Shown: one piece after another, positions 40,014-48,307 of the stretch | How positions within the stretch are numbered: position 1 is the first letter of the stretch | Layout of the letters: each line of letters opens with the position of its first letter | Source of the DNA: Zoogloeaceae bacterium G21618-S1 | GTDB taxonomy: Bacteria; Pseudomonadota; Gammaproteobacteria; Burkholderiales; Rhodocyclaceae | DNA length: 64,000 nucleotides | NCBI GenBank assembly: GCA_027214125.1 | Contig: JAPWHF010000006.1 | Span: forward strand, 97,213 to 161,212 | Direction of reading: 5' to 3' | The notes under the pieces: generated by a model | Told to the model about the DNA's origin: nothing | Seen by the model: only the letters and a program-made list of their open reading frames with translations | The model's database searches: none | Position numbers and translations under genes: made by a program

Positions 40014-41351
40014 ATGGATATGACCGACCAGAACCGCTTTATGCCGCCGCCGGGCCAGAAGATTGCCGTGATCGGTGGCGGAATTTCCGGCCTGGCGACG
40101 GCGTGGCTGCTGCGCAAGACGCATCAGATTACGCTCTTCGAGGCGGCCGACTATGTGGGCGGACATACCCACACGGTCGATATCGAGCTCGACGGCCAGG
40201 TGGCCGCGGTGGATACGGGTTTTCTGGTGTTCAACCAGCGCACCTATCCAAATCTGTGCGCGCTGTTTGCACATCTCGGCATCGAGTCGGTGGCGTCGGA
40301 GATGTCGTTTTCGGTCAGCCTCTCGGACCCGGACATGGAGTGGTCCGGTACGTCGCTGGCGACGCTCTTCGGCCAGCCGCGCAACGCGGTACGACCGGCG
40401 TTCTGGCGAATGGTGGCGGACATTGTTCGCTTCAATCGCGAGGCGAGCGCGATGGCGGTGTCGGCGCAGGCATCGTCCGACTCGCTGGGGCATTACCTCG
40501 ATACGCACGGCTACGGGCAAGCCTTTCGCGACTGGTATCTGCTGCCGATGGCGGCGGCGATCTGGTCGTGTCCGACGCGCACCATGCTCGCCTATCCGGT
40601 GAGTACCTTTGTGCGTTTTTGTCTCAATCATGGCTTGCTGCAAGTGCAGAATCGCCCGCAATGGCTGACGGTGGCGGGGGGCGCAAAGCGCTATGTGGCC
40701 CGTATGGTGGCCGATCTCGATGATGTGCGCCTGTGTTCGCCGGTGCTGCGGGTGGTCCGGTCGCAAGGCAGCGTTCGCCTGCACACGGCGACGGGCGCCG
40801 AAGACTTCGACGGCGTGGTGCTGGCCTGTCACAGCGATCAGGCGCTGGGCATGCTCGGGCGTCAGCTCACGCGGGCCGAAGAATCGGTGCTTGGCGCCGT
40901 GCGCTATCAGCCCAACGTGGCGTGGCTGCACACTGACAGGGCCTTGTTGCCGCGTCGTGAGGCGCTGTGGTCGGCCTGGAACTACATGGCCGGGGCAGTG
41001 CCAGCCGAGGGCGATGCGCCGGTGTCGGTGTCCTACCTCATCAACAAGCTCCAGCCCTTGCCGTTTGCCCGGCCGGTGGTGGTGTCGCTCAATCCGTATC
41101 GTGCTCCGCGCGATGAACACGTGATCAAGCGCATCGAGTATGCGCATCCGGTGTTCGACCAGCTCGCGATCGAGGCGCAGGACTGGTTGCCGGCGGTGCA
41201 GGGGCAGCATCGCACCTGGTTTGCCGGCGCGTGGCAGGGCTACGGTTTTCATGAAGACGGCTTGCGTTCGGCGATGGATGTGGCGCGCCGTCTCGGTGCG
41301 GAGATCCCGTGGGGCGCATCGGCTAATGCCGCCATGGCCTTGAGCGCCTGA
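40014..41351 (+). CDS. FAD-dependent amine-oxidase-like oxidoreductase
   Basis: The 445-residue flavoprotein has the Rossmann motif KIAVIGGGISGLATAWLL near residues 16-33, followed by YVGGHTHTV and DTGFLVFNQRTYPNL. A C-terminal AGAWQGYGFHEDGLRSAM closes the FAD site. It belongs to the group that sits next to DUF1365 and Cfa-like genes and is often annotated as a cyclopropane or unsaturated fatty-acid related protein. I infer that it acts on membrane acyl chains with the methyltransferase three genes on. ATG 40014 has TGAGGA upstream; a GTG at 39987 is an alternative. Confidence 0.88.
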   Translation: MDMTDQNRFMPPPGQKIAVIGGGISGLATAWLLRKTHQITLFEAADYVGGHTHTVDIELDGQVAAVDTGFLVFNQRTYPNLCALFAHLGIESVASEMSFSVSLSDPDMEWSGTSLATLFGQPRNAVRPAFWRMVADIVRFNREASAMAVSAQASSDSLGHYLDTHGYGQAFRDWYLLPMAAAIWSCPTRTMLAYPVSTFVRFCLNHGLLQVQNRPQWLTVAGGAKRYVARMVADLDDVRLCSPVLRVVRSQGSVRLHTATGAEDFDGVVLACHSDQALGMLGRQLTRAEESVLGAVRYQPNVAWLHTDRALLPRREALWSAWNYMAGAVPAEGDAPVSVSYLINKLQPLPFARPVVVSLNPYRAPRDEHVIKRIEYAHPVFDQLAIEAQDWLPAVQGQHRTWFAGAWQGYGFHEDGLRSAMDVARRLGAEIPWGASANAAMALSA

Positions 41352-42124
41352 TGGACATGTCGCTGAGCGCCAGTGTCGGGACCGGGTCGGTGGTGCATGT
41401 GCGCCACACACCGGTAGGTCACCGGTTTGTCTACCCGATTGCCTTCGTGCGTGTGCCGCTCTCGGCCTGGCGCACCTTGCGTGTGCCCCTGCTGGGGGTC
41501 GATCGGCCCAATCTGTTCAGCCTGCGCCGCGCCGACCACGGCGCGCGTGATGGTGGCGATCTGGCGGCGTGGCTGTCAGGCGTGCTGAGCACCCACGGTC
41601 TCGACGCGGTGGCCGACGGCGAGGCGGTGCTGCAGACCTTTCCGCGCCTGCTCGGCTATGTTTTCAACCCGGTCAGTTTCTGGTTTTGCCATGACGCGCA
41701 AGGGCAACTGCGCGCCGTGTTGGCGGAAGTGAACAACACCTTTGGCGAGCGCCACACCTATGTGGTGGCCCACCCGGACCACCGGCCGATTGCGTCGACC
41801 GATGTGTTCGAGGTGGCCAAGGTCTTTCATGTGTCGCCGTTCTTCCCGGTGGCTGGCGAGTATCGCTTCCGCTTCGATCTATCGCCCACGCGCAGCGCTG
41901 TGAGCATCGACTACTTCGAAAACGGTCAGCCGCAGCTGTCGACGCGATTGACCGGGCAACTCGCGCCGTTGGGCGGGCGCGCGCTTGCCGGTTGGGCGAT
42001 GCGCTTTCCCTTCATGACGCTTGGCGTGATGTGGCGCATTCATGTGCAGGCCCTGAAGTTGTGGCGCAAGCGCGTGCCGTTTTTCCGCAAACCCGAACCC
42101 CCGCTAGAGAGGATCAGCTCATGA
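41351..42124 (+). CDS. DUF1365 protein
   Basis: The 257-residue protein matches the DUF1365 pattern: VRHTPVGHRFVYPIAFVRV (residues 17-35), FPRLLGYVFNPVSFWFCHD near 97, EVNNTFGERHTYVV near 125 and VAKVFHVSPFFPV near 154. The function is unknown, but the family is tightly linked to the preceding flavoprotein and the following Cfa-like enzyme in many bacteria, so it should act in the same lipid conversion. It overlaps both neighbours (TGATG and ATGA). Confidence 0.9.
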   Translation: MDMSLSASVGTGSVVHVRHTPVGHRFVYPIAFVRVPLSAWRTLRVPLLGVDRPNLFSLRRADHGARDGGDLAAWLSGVLSTHGLDAVADGEAVLQTFPRLLGYVFNPVSFWFCHDAQGQLRAVLAEVNNTFGERHTYVVAHPDHRPIASTDVFEVAKVFHVSPFFPVAGEYRFRFDLSPTRSAVSIDYFENGQPQLSTRLTGQLAPLGGRALAGWAMRFPFMTLGVMWRIHVQALKLWRKRVPFFRKPEPPLERISS

Positions 42125-43353
42125 ACACTAATGAACAATCACTGGAAATTCGCCTGGCCGGTCGAGAGGTTCGCCTGCCGCGTCGGGTGCGTGCGGTCTT
42201 GCGTCTGCTGGAGGGCCTGCGTGGCGGTGCGATTGCGCTGCAATTGCCCGGTGCCTCGCCGCTGCGGCTGGGTGAGGGCGAGGTGGTGGCGAGCTGGACG
42301 GTGACCGATCTGGCCATGTTTGACCAGGTCATCGCCAGCGGTGACATCGGCCTTGGCGAGAGCTGGATGGACGGGCAGTGGCACTGCGACAACCTGAGCG
42401 CATTGCTCGGCCTGCTGGCCGCCAATCGGGAGACGCTGGGGCGTGCCGTGCGGGGCAATGGCTGGTCGCTGCTGCTGCACCGGCTGATGCATCTGGCGCG
42501 CTCGAATACGCGTCGCGGCTCGCGCCGCAATATCTCGGCCCACTACGATCTGGGCAACGATTTCTATCGGCTGTGGCTGGACTCGTCGATGACCTACTCG
42601 GCCGCGATGTTCGCGCATCCGGAGGAATCGCTGTTCGATGCGCAGACCCGAAAGTATCGCCGGATTCTCGACAGCCTCGACGCGCAGCCGGGCCAACGCA
42701 TTCTCGAAGTTGGCTGCGGCTGGGGCGGTTTTGCCGAGATTGCGGCGCGCGACTATGGCTGCCAGGTGCATGGCATCACGCTGTCGTCACGACAGCGTGA
42801 TCTGGCGCAGGCGCGGGCCGAGGCGGGTGGCTGGGCAGATAAGGTGCATTTTGAGTTGCGGGACTATCGCGACGTTCAAGGCCGCTACGACGACATCGTT
42901 TCGATCGAGATGATTGAAGCGGTCGGCGAGTCCTTCTGGCCCACCTATTACGCAAAGCTCAAGCAGTGTCTGGCGCCGGGCGGCCGGGCGGTGATCCAGG
43001 CCATCACCATCAATGAATCGCTGTTTGCCGGCTATCGGCGAGGCACCGACTTTATCCAGCGCTACATCTTTCCGGGCGGTATGCTGCCGACGCCGTCGCG
43101 GGTGTCGGCCGATGCCGGCAAGGCCGGACTCGACACACTGGCGCGTTTCGACTTCGGGCTCGACTACGCCCGCACCCTGCAGCGTTGGGCCACGGCCTTC
43201 AACAGCCAGCGGTCGGCGGTGCAGGTGCAGGGCTTTGACGACTGCTTTGTGCGCATGTGGCAGTTCTACCTCGCCTACTGTGAGGCGGGTTTTCGCGCCG
43301 GCGATCTGGATGTGCACCACTTTTGTCTGGTGCACGGCGAGGCCTCGCAGTGA
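42121..43353 (+). CDS. Cfa-like SAM methyltransferase on acyl chains, non-canonical active site
   Basis: The 410-residue protein follows the cyclopropane-fatty-acyl-phospholipid synthase fold: HYDLGNDFYRLWLDSSMTYS (residues 141-160), SAM motif LEVGCGWGGFAEIA (195-208), HGITLSSRQ near 217, and FIQRYIFPGG near 311. Bicarbonate-site residues differ from E. coli Cfa. The Cys is Ala161 and the His is Gln293 (VIQAITI), while Glu266 and Tyr349 remain. It may therefore methylate unsaturated acyl chains without standard cyclopropane closure. Bacterial furan and branched fatty-acid enzymes are precedents for such chemistry, but the product here is unknown. Confidence 0.87.
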   Translation: MNTNEQSLEIRLAGREVRLPRRVRAVLRLLEGLRGGAIALQLPGASPLRLGEGEVVASWTVTDLAMFDQVIASGDIGLGESWMDGQWHCDNLSALLGLLAANRETLGRAVRGNGWSLLLHRLMHLARSNTRRGSRRNISAHYDLGNDFYRLWLDSSMTYSAAMFAHPEESLFDAQTRKYRRILDSLDAQPGQRILEVGCGWGGFAEIAARDYGCQVHGITLSSRQRDLAQARAEAGGWADKVHFELRDYRDVQGRYDDIVSIEMIEAVGESFWPTYYAKLKQCLAPGGRAVIQAITINESLFAGYRRGTDFIQRYIFPGGMLPTPSRVSADAGKAGLDTLARFDFGLDYARTLQRWATAFNSQRSAVQVQGFDDCFVRMWQFYLAYCEAGFRAGDLDVHHFCLVHGEASQ

Positions 43354-43847
43354 AACGCGCCACGCTGGCCGCGCTGATGCTGGTCTGGGCGCTGGCCGTG
43401 CGGGCCGATGTACCCCTGCCGGGTGCGCTGGACAACACGGCGTGGCAGCGCGTGGGCAGCGGCAGCCTCGACTGGTTTGTGCTGCGCGTCTATGACGCGA
43501 CCCTGTGGCGCGGCGCGCGCGGCGAAGCCCTGGCGATTCGCTACGCGCGGGACATCCCCGCCGCGGCGCTGGTCGACACCACCTTTGATGAAATGGCTCG
43601 CCTCGGGGTGAGCGACGCGGAGCGCTGGCGCGCGCCGCTGGCGGGTATTTTCCCGGACGTGAAAGAAGGTGAGGTGCTGGTCGCCTTGCGCGAAGCCGGT
43701 AAAGGCGTGGCGTTCTTTCATCAGGGGCGTCCGGTGGGGCGTATTGCCGAGGCCGCGTTTGGCGAGGCTTTCTTCGGTATCTGGCTCGATCCGCGCACCC
43801 GTGAGCCGGCGCTGCGGGCGCAACTTCTGGGCGAGACGCGGCCATGA
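43350..43847 (+). CDS. Chalcone-isomerase-like periplasmic protein
   Basis: The 165-residue protein begins at GTG 43350, overlapping the stop of the preceding gene (GTGA). A signal peptide covers residues about 1-19 (AVRAD). The remainder, with WQRVGSGSLDWFVLRVYDATLWR and GVAFFHQGRPVGRI, fits the bacterial chalcone-isomerase-like family. These are not flavonoid enzymes; some relatives bind fatty acids. That suits a lipid-modifying operon. Confidence 0.78.
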   Translation: MKRATLAALMLVWALAVRADVPLPGALDNTAWQRVGSGSLDWFVLRVYDATLWRGARGEALAIRYARDIPAAALVDTTFDEMARLGVSDAERWRAPLAGIFPDVKEGEVLVALREAGKGVAFFHQGRPVGRIAEAAFGEAFFGIWLDPRTREPALRAQLLGETRP

Positions 43848-45094
43848 CCGCCGCCGTGTTGCCGCGCCGCGAGGTGCTGGCCTACGGCGTGCTCGGCCTG
43901 CCGCTCGCCTTTGCCGCCCTGCCCATCTACGTGCATGTGCCAAAGCTCTATGCCGACTCGCTGGGCCTGCCCTTGGCGCTGGTGGGCGGCGCGCTGCTCG
44001 GTGCGCGCATTCTGGATGCGGTTGTCGATCCCTTGATCGGGCAACTCAGCGACCGGGCGCGGAGCCGGCGGTGGTTGATTGCCTTTGGTTTGCTGCCATT
44101 GGGCCTGGGCGTGCTGGCCTTGCTGCGTCCGCCGGAGGCGGCCGGTGCGCTGTGGTTGATCGCGGCGCTCACCGTGGCCTACGCCGGTTATTCACTGGCC
44201 AATATCAATTACCAGGCCTGGGGCGCGCGAATGGCGCCGACACCGCTGGACCGCACACGCGTGGTGGCGTCGCGGGAGGGCTTTGGACTGCTGGGGGTGG
44301 TGCTGGCCGCGACCTTGCCGGCGATGCTGGCGAGCGATGCGGCAGACGGCCTGGCGGCGCTGGCGCTGGTGTTCGTACCGGTGCTGCTGATTGCCGGATT
44401 GCTGACGCTGGGCAGTGTCGGGCGAGATGCGGTGCCGGCCGGCGACGGCGTGCCGCCTTTGTCGATGCTGATCAGCGTATTGGGCAATCCGGCGTTCAGG
44501 CGGCTGCTGACGGTGTTTGCGGTCGGTGGCATCGCCGCGGCGGTGCCTGCGACGACGGTGCTGTTTTTTGTGGACGATGTGATCGGGCAGGGCGCGCGTG
44601 CGGGCCTGTTTTTAGCGGCGTATTTCGTTGCCGGCGCGATGAGTCTGCCGCTGTGGGTGGCGCTTGCCCGCCGCGTGGGCAAGGTGCGCGCCTGGCTGCT
44701 GGGCATGTTGGTGAGCATTGTGGCCTTTGCGTGGGCGGCGGGGCTGGGCGCGGGCGATGGCTCGGCCTTTTTTGTCATCTGTCTGGCTTCGGGGCTGGCG
44801 CTGGGGGCCGACCTGACGCTTCCGCCGGCGATTCTGGCCGATCAGCTTGCCGAGTCGCGGGCGGGCGACGGTGCGTGTTTCGGGTGGTGGAATTTTGTGA
44901 CCAAGGCCAACTTGGCGCTGGCGGCCGGTTTGGCCTTGCCGTTGCTGGCGGTGCTGGGCTATGCGCCGGGCGGTCAGGATGAGGCGGCGTTGCGGGCCCT
45001 GGCGATTGTGTATGCCGGCGTGCCGGTCGGCCTCAAGCTCATCGCCGCCGTCTTGCTGTGGCGCTGGCGCAATGAATTGGGAGAGGCACGATGA
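43844..45094 (+). CDS. MFS transporter of the GPH (glycoside-pentoside-hexuronide) type
   Basis: The 416-residue protein has about twelve membrane spans. The GPH-type loop GARILDAVVDPLIGQLSDRARS (residues about 48-69) and ANINYQAWGARMAP near 124 are visible. GPH-type transporters are repeatedly found in cfa and amine-oxidase stress clusters, where they may move lipids or lipid precursors rather than sugars. The substrate is unknown. It overlaps both neighbours by four bases. Confidence 0.87.
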   Translation: MTAAVLPRREVLAYGVLGLPLAFAALPIYVHVPKLYADSLGLPLALVGGALLGARILDAVVDPLIGQLSDRARSRRWLIAFGLLPLGLGVLALLRPPEAAGALWLIAALTVAYAGYSLANINYQAWGARMAPTPLDRTRVVASREGFGLLGVVLAATLPAMLASDAADGLAALALVFVPVLLIAGLLTLGSVGRDAVPAGDGVPPLSMLISVLGNPAFRRLLTVFAVGGIAAAVPATTVLFFVDDVIGQGARAGLFLAAYFVAGAMSLPLWVALARRVGKVRAWLLGMLVSIVAFAWAAGLGAGDGSAFFVICLASGLALGADLTLPPAILADQLAESRAGDGACFGWWNFVTKANLALAAGLALPLLAVLGYAPGGQDEAALRALAIVYAGVPVGLKLIAAVLLWRWRNELGEAR

Positions 45095-45627
45095 GACGCT
45101 GGTTATGTGCGCTGATTGGCGCGATTGGACTGGGTGGGTGCGCGGGGACCGAGGTGACGCGCTATGCCGCGGCCACGCCGCCGCTGGTGCTGGAGTCCTA
45201 CTTCAACGGCACGCTCGACGCCTGGGGCATGTTCCAGGATCGAAGCGGCGAGGTGATCAAGCGCTTTCATGTGGTGATCGATGCGTCCTGGGACGGGCCG
45301 GTCGGGACGCTGGACGAGCGTTTTACCTACGCCGACGGCACGACCCAGCGCCGGGTGTGGACGATTCGCGCCGAGGGCGGCGGTCGTTACACCGGAACGG
45401 CCGATGACGTGGTCGGCACGGCGGAGGGGCTGGCGAGCGGCAATGCGCTGCGCTGGCGCTATGTGCTGGCCTTGCCGGTGGATGGCAAGGTCTATGAGGT
45501 GGACTTTGATGACTGGATGTTCCTGATGGATGAGCGCGTGATGCTCAATCGTTCTGCGATGCGCAAGTTTGGCGTCCATCTGGGCGAGGTCACGCTGAGC
45601 TTTACCAAGCGGACGGCAGGGCAATGA
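45091..45627 (+). CDS. DUF3833 lipoprotein
   Basis: The 178-residue protein has a lipoprotein signal ending LGGC (Cys17). Next comes VLESYFNGTLDAWGMFQDR, FHVVIDASWDG and the terminal VTLSFTKR, the DUF3833 pattern. The function is unknown. The family travels with the DUF1365, Cfa and SDR genes, so an outer- or inner-membrane anchored role in the same process is likely. ATGA overlaps exist on both sides. Confidence 0.85.
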   Translation: MRRWLCALIGAIGLGGCAGTEVTRYAAATPPLVLESYFNGTLDAWGMFQDRSGEVIKRFHVVIDASWDGPVGTLDERFTYADGTTQRRVWTIRAEGGGRYTGTADDVVGTAEGLASGNALRWRYVLALPVDGKVYEVDFDDWMFLMDERVMLNRSAMRKFGVHLGEVTLSFTKRTAGQ

Positions 45628-46406
45628 GTCTCAACCGACCGATTCGCGACTGGCGTGGCCGGCGGGTGTGGCTGGTCGGTGCGTCTTCCGGTATCGGCGA
45701 AGCGCTGGCCCATGCCTTGGCGGCGCAGGGGGCGCGACTGGCGCTGAGCGGGCGGCGGGTCGATGCGCTCGATACGGTGGCCGAGGCGATCGGCGGTGCC
45801 GAGGTGCTGCCGCTGGATATCACGACGGACGGCGCGGTGGCCGAGGCCTGGCTGACCTTGCTGGGCCGCTGGGGCGGCTGCGATGTGGTGATATTTCTGG
45901 CCGGCGCCTATCAGCCGACGCCCGCGACCGAGCTGCGCGCCGAGGCGATTGCCGGCACGGTGGCGGTGAATCTGTCGGCCACCATGGCGGGCGTGGCGGC
46001 GGTGCTGCCGGCGATGCTGGCGCGGGGACAAGGCCATGTGGCGGTGGTGTCGAGTGTGGCGGGCTATTCCGGGTTGCCGCGTGCTTGTGTGTATGGGGCG
46101 ACCAAAGCGGGGCTGATCAATTTTGCGGAGAGCCTGTTTCTCGAGCTGCGCCCGCGCGGCGTGGGCGTGCATGTGATCAACCCCGGCTTCGTCGCGACGC
46201 GCCTGACGGCCGGGAACGATTTCCCCATGCCGGCCTTGATTGACCCGCCGACGGCGGCGGCCGCGGTGATCGACGGTTTCGGCCGTGGCGACTTCGATAT
46301 CCACTTTCCGAAGCGCTTCTCGCGCGTGCTCAAGCTTTTGCGCCTGCTGCCTTACGGGCTCTATTTTCCTTTGGTTCGTCGTTTGACCGGCGGGGGAGGG
46401 CTGTGA
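45624..46406 (+). CDS. Short-chain dehydrogenase/reductase
   Basis: The 260-residue SDR has the NAD(P) motif GASSGIGEALAHALA (residues 17-31), VVSSVAGYSG near 138 with the catalytic Ser, and the YxxxK pair in VYGATKAGL near 154. A hydrophobic C-terminus (LLRLLPYGLYFPLV) may associate with the membrane. The substrate is unknown, perhaps an oxidised acyl intermediate of this operon. The start overlaps the lipoprotein gene as ATGA. Confidence 0.9.
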   Translation: MSLNRPIRDWRGRRVWLVGASSGIGEALAHALAAQGARLALSGRRVDALDTVAEAIGGAEVLPLDITTDGAVAEAWLTLLGRWGGCDVVIFLAGAYQPTPATELRAEAIAGTVAVNLSATMAGVAAVLPAMLARGQGHVAVVSSVAGYSGLPRACVYGATKAGLINFAESLFLELRPRGVGVHVINPGFVATRLTAGNDFPMPALIDPPTAAAAVIDGFGRGDFDIHFPKRFSRVLKLLRLLPYGLYFPLVRRLTGGGGL

Positions 46407-46837
46407 TGGTGACGCTCGATGCGCTGGTGCGCTTCTACGAAACACTGACGCCGTCTGACGTCGACGGCTTTGCCGTGTTTTACGCGGAGGACGCGCACTT
46501 CGTTGATCCGTTTAATGATGTGCGCGGTGTTGAGGCGATCAAAAGCATCTTCAGCCATATGTTCGAGCAACTCGGTGCGCCACGGTTTGAGGTGGTCGAG
46601 CGATTCGAGCGCGGCGACCAGGCCATGCTGATCTGGGTGCTGCACTGTCGCATGGGCGGCCGGGATGTCGAGATTGCCGGCGCCAGCCATCTGCGCTTCG
46701 ACGACGAGGGGCGCGTCACGGCGCATCGGGACTTCTGGGACGCGGCCGGCGCCGTGTATGAAAAATTTCCGCTGATGGGCGGCATGATGCGTTGGCTTCG
46801 GCAGCGTCTGGCTGCACCGCAAACGACGATGGAATAA
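46406..46837 (+). CDS. NTF2-like (SnoaL-type) protein
   Basis: The 143-residue alpha+beta cone protein has LVRFYETLTPSDVDGFAVFYAEDAHFVDPFNDV split over residues 7-39, then HRDFWDAAGAVYEKFPLMGGMMRWL near the end. Such small proteins act as isomerases, cyclases or ligand carriers. It is the last gene of the operon. The start is ATG 46406 (overlapping the SDR stop) or GTG 46403. A hairpin follows its stop at once. Confidence 0.85.
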   Translation: MVTLDALVRFYETLTPSDVDGFAVFYAEDAHFVDPFNDVRGVEAIKSIFSHMFEQLGAPRFEVVERFERGDQAMLIWVLHCRMGGRDVEIAGASHLRFDDEGRVTAHRDFWDAAGAVYEKFPLMGGMMRWLRQRLAAPQTTME

Positions 46838-46858
46838 GCCGCCTCTGGCGAAGGCGGC
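46838..46858 (+). terminator. Hairpin at the end of the light-module operon
   Basis: GCCGCCT (46838-46844), loop of seven bases, AGGCGGC (46852-46858), directly after the TAA. There is no T-run, so it may be a weak or Rho-assisted stop. Confidence 0.45.
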
Positions 46859-46926
46859 GCCTGGCCCCCGGGCGCTTGAAGCGGGAATGTGTTGCGGCGC
46901 ACTAACCTATAGTGCACTGCAGCACG

Positions 46927-46940
46927 TTGATCCATATCAA
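46927..46940. promoter_or_regulatory. Perfect FNR/ANR-type box upstream of the caa3 oxidase operon
   Basis: TTGATCCATATCAA equals the consensus TTGAT-N4-ATCAA exactly. It is centred at 46933.5, about 226 bases before the coxB ATG, in a 322-base noncoding gap. If it activates, a start near 46975 would be expected; TTTAAA at 46957-46962 is nearby. It might instead repress the oxidase at low oxygen. The rest of the gap shows no gene. Confidence 0.7.
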
Positions 46941-47159
46941 AAATCTCCTTGCGACGTTTAAAACGGCTGTGGCACTATGCCGCGCAGAGACCGATTCCGC
47001 GCAAAACAAATCACACAGCGGATTTCGGGGGAGAGAGACCGCAACCGGCGCAAGGCGGGTTTCGGATGGCCGGAGCCCCGCACAGATTCGACGGCGCCGT
47101 TTTGGCTGACCGGGAACGCTAGTTTTTGCGCCCCACATAGACTTGGATGGGGGTTGCAC

Positions 47160-48287
47160 ATGAGCGTGTTGGCTCGTTTCGCAGTAACCGCACTGTCCGC
47201 CGTGCCTGCAGTCGGGGCGTGGGCGGCGCAGTCGAGCGTCAATCTACAGACGCCAGTGACCGCAGTGGCCACCGAAATCTACGACATGCACACCTTGATG
47301 ATGATCATCTGTCTGGTGATCTTCGTGGCGGTGTTTGGTGTCATGTTCTGGTCGGTGTTTCACCATCGCAAATCGAAAGGCGCGGTGGCCGCGCACTTTC
47401 ATGAAAACACCATGGTGGAGATCGCGTGGACAGTGATCCCGGTGCTGATCCTGCTTGGCATGGCCTACCCGGCCACCAAGACGGTGATCTCCATGAAGGA
47501 CACCTCCAATCCCGACATCACCATCAAGGCCACCGGCTATCAGTGGAAGTGGGGTTACAACTACATCAAGGGCGAGGGCGAAGGCATCCAGTTCGTCTCG
47601 AACATGTCGACCCCGCAGGAGCAGATTCAGGGCCGGGCGGCCAAGGGCGAACACTACCTGTTGGAGGTGGATAACCCGGTGGTGGTGCCTGTGGGCAAGA
47701 AAGTGCGAATCTTGCTGACCGCCAATGACGTGATCCACGCTTGGTGGGTGCCGGCGCTTGGTGTGAAGCAGGATGCGATTCCCGGCTTCATCCGCGACAC
47801 CTGGTTCCGTGCCGACAAGGAAGGCGTCTATCGTGGCAACTGTGCCGAGCTGTGCGGCAAGGATCACGGCTTCATGCCGATCGAAGTGCATGTGCTGTCG
47901 GCTGAAAAGTACAGCGCCTGGGCCGCCGATCAGCAAGGCAAGCTGGCTGCCATGAAGGAAGACCCGAACAAGGAATGGGCCTTGCCGGAGCTGGTTGCCA
48001 AGGGCGAGCAGGTGTTCGCTGCCAACTGCGCGGCCTGCCATCAGGCCGATGGCAAGGGCATGCCGCCCGCTTTCCCGCCGCTCGACGGCTCGGCGGTTGT
48101 GCAGGGGCCCAAAGCGGAGCAGATCCAGACCGTGCTGAACGGTCGAGAGGGCACCGCCATGGCGGCCTTCGGCAAGCAGTTGTCGGACACCGATCTGGCC
48201 GCTGTCATTACCTACACCCGCAATGCCTGGAGTAACCAGACGGGCGAAGCCATCCAGCCGGCCGAAATCGCGGCCGCGCATAACTGA
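47160..48287 (+). CDS. coxB: Cytochrome c oxidase subunit II with fused cytochrome c (caa3 type)
   Basis: The 375-residue protein has a signal peptide (residues about 1-23), two membrane spans, and the CuA site C228-x3-C232-x3-H236-x2-M239. A C-terminal class I cytochrome c domain carries CAACH (290-294) and a later Met ligand. It receives electrons at the outer face of the inner membrane. The frame is open upstream, but ATG 47160 gives the signal peptide; GGGGG before it is a fair ribosome site. It starts the oxidase operon. Confidence 0.96.
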   Translation: MSVLARFAVTALSAVPAVGAWAAQSSVNLQTPVTAVATEIYDMHTLMMIICLVIFVAVFGVMFWSVFHHRKSKGAVAAHFHENTMVEIAWTVIPVLILLGMAYPATKTVISMKDTSNPDITIKATGYQWKWGYNYIKGEGEGIQFVSNMSTPQEQIQGRAAKGEHYLLEVDNPVVVPVGKKVRILLTANDVIHAWWVPALGVKQDAIPGFIRDTWFRADKEGVYRGNCAELCGKDHGFMPIEVHVLSAEKYSAWAADQQGKLAAMKEDPNKEWALPELVAKGEQVFAANCAACHQADGKGMPPAFPPLDGSAVVQGPKAEQIQTVLNGREGTAMAAFGKQLSDTDLAAVITYTRNAWSNQTGEAIQPAEIAAAHN

Positions 48288-48307
48288 GTTCAGGTAGAGG
48301 AGGCTGC

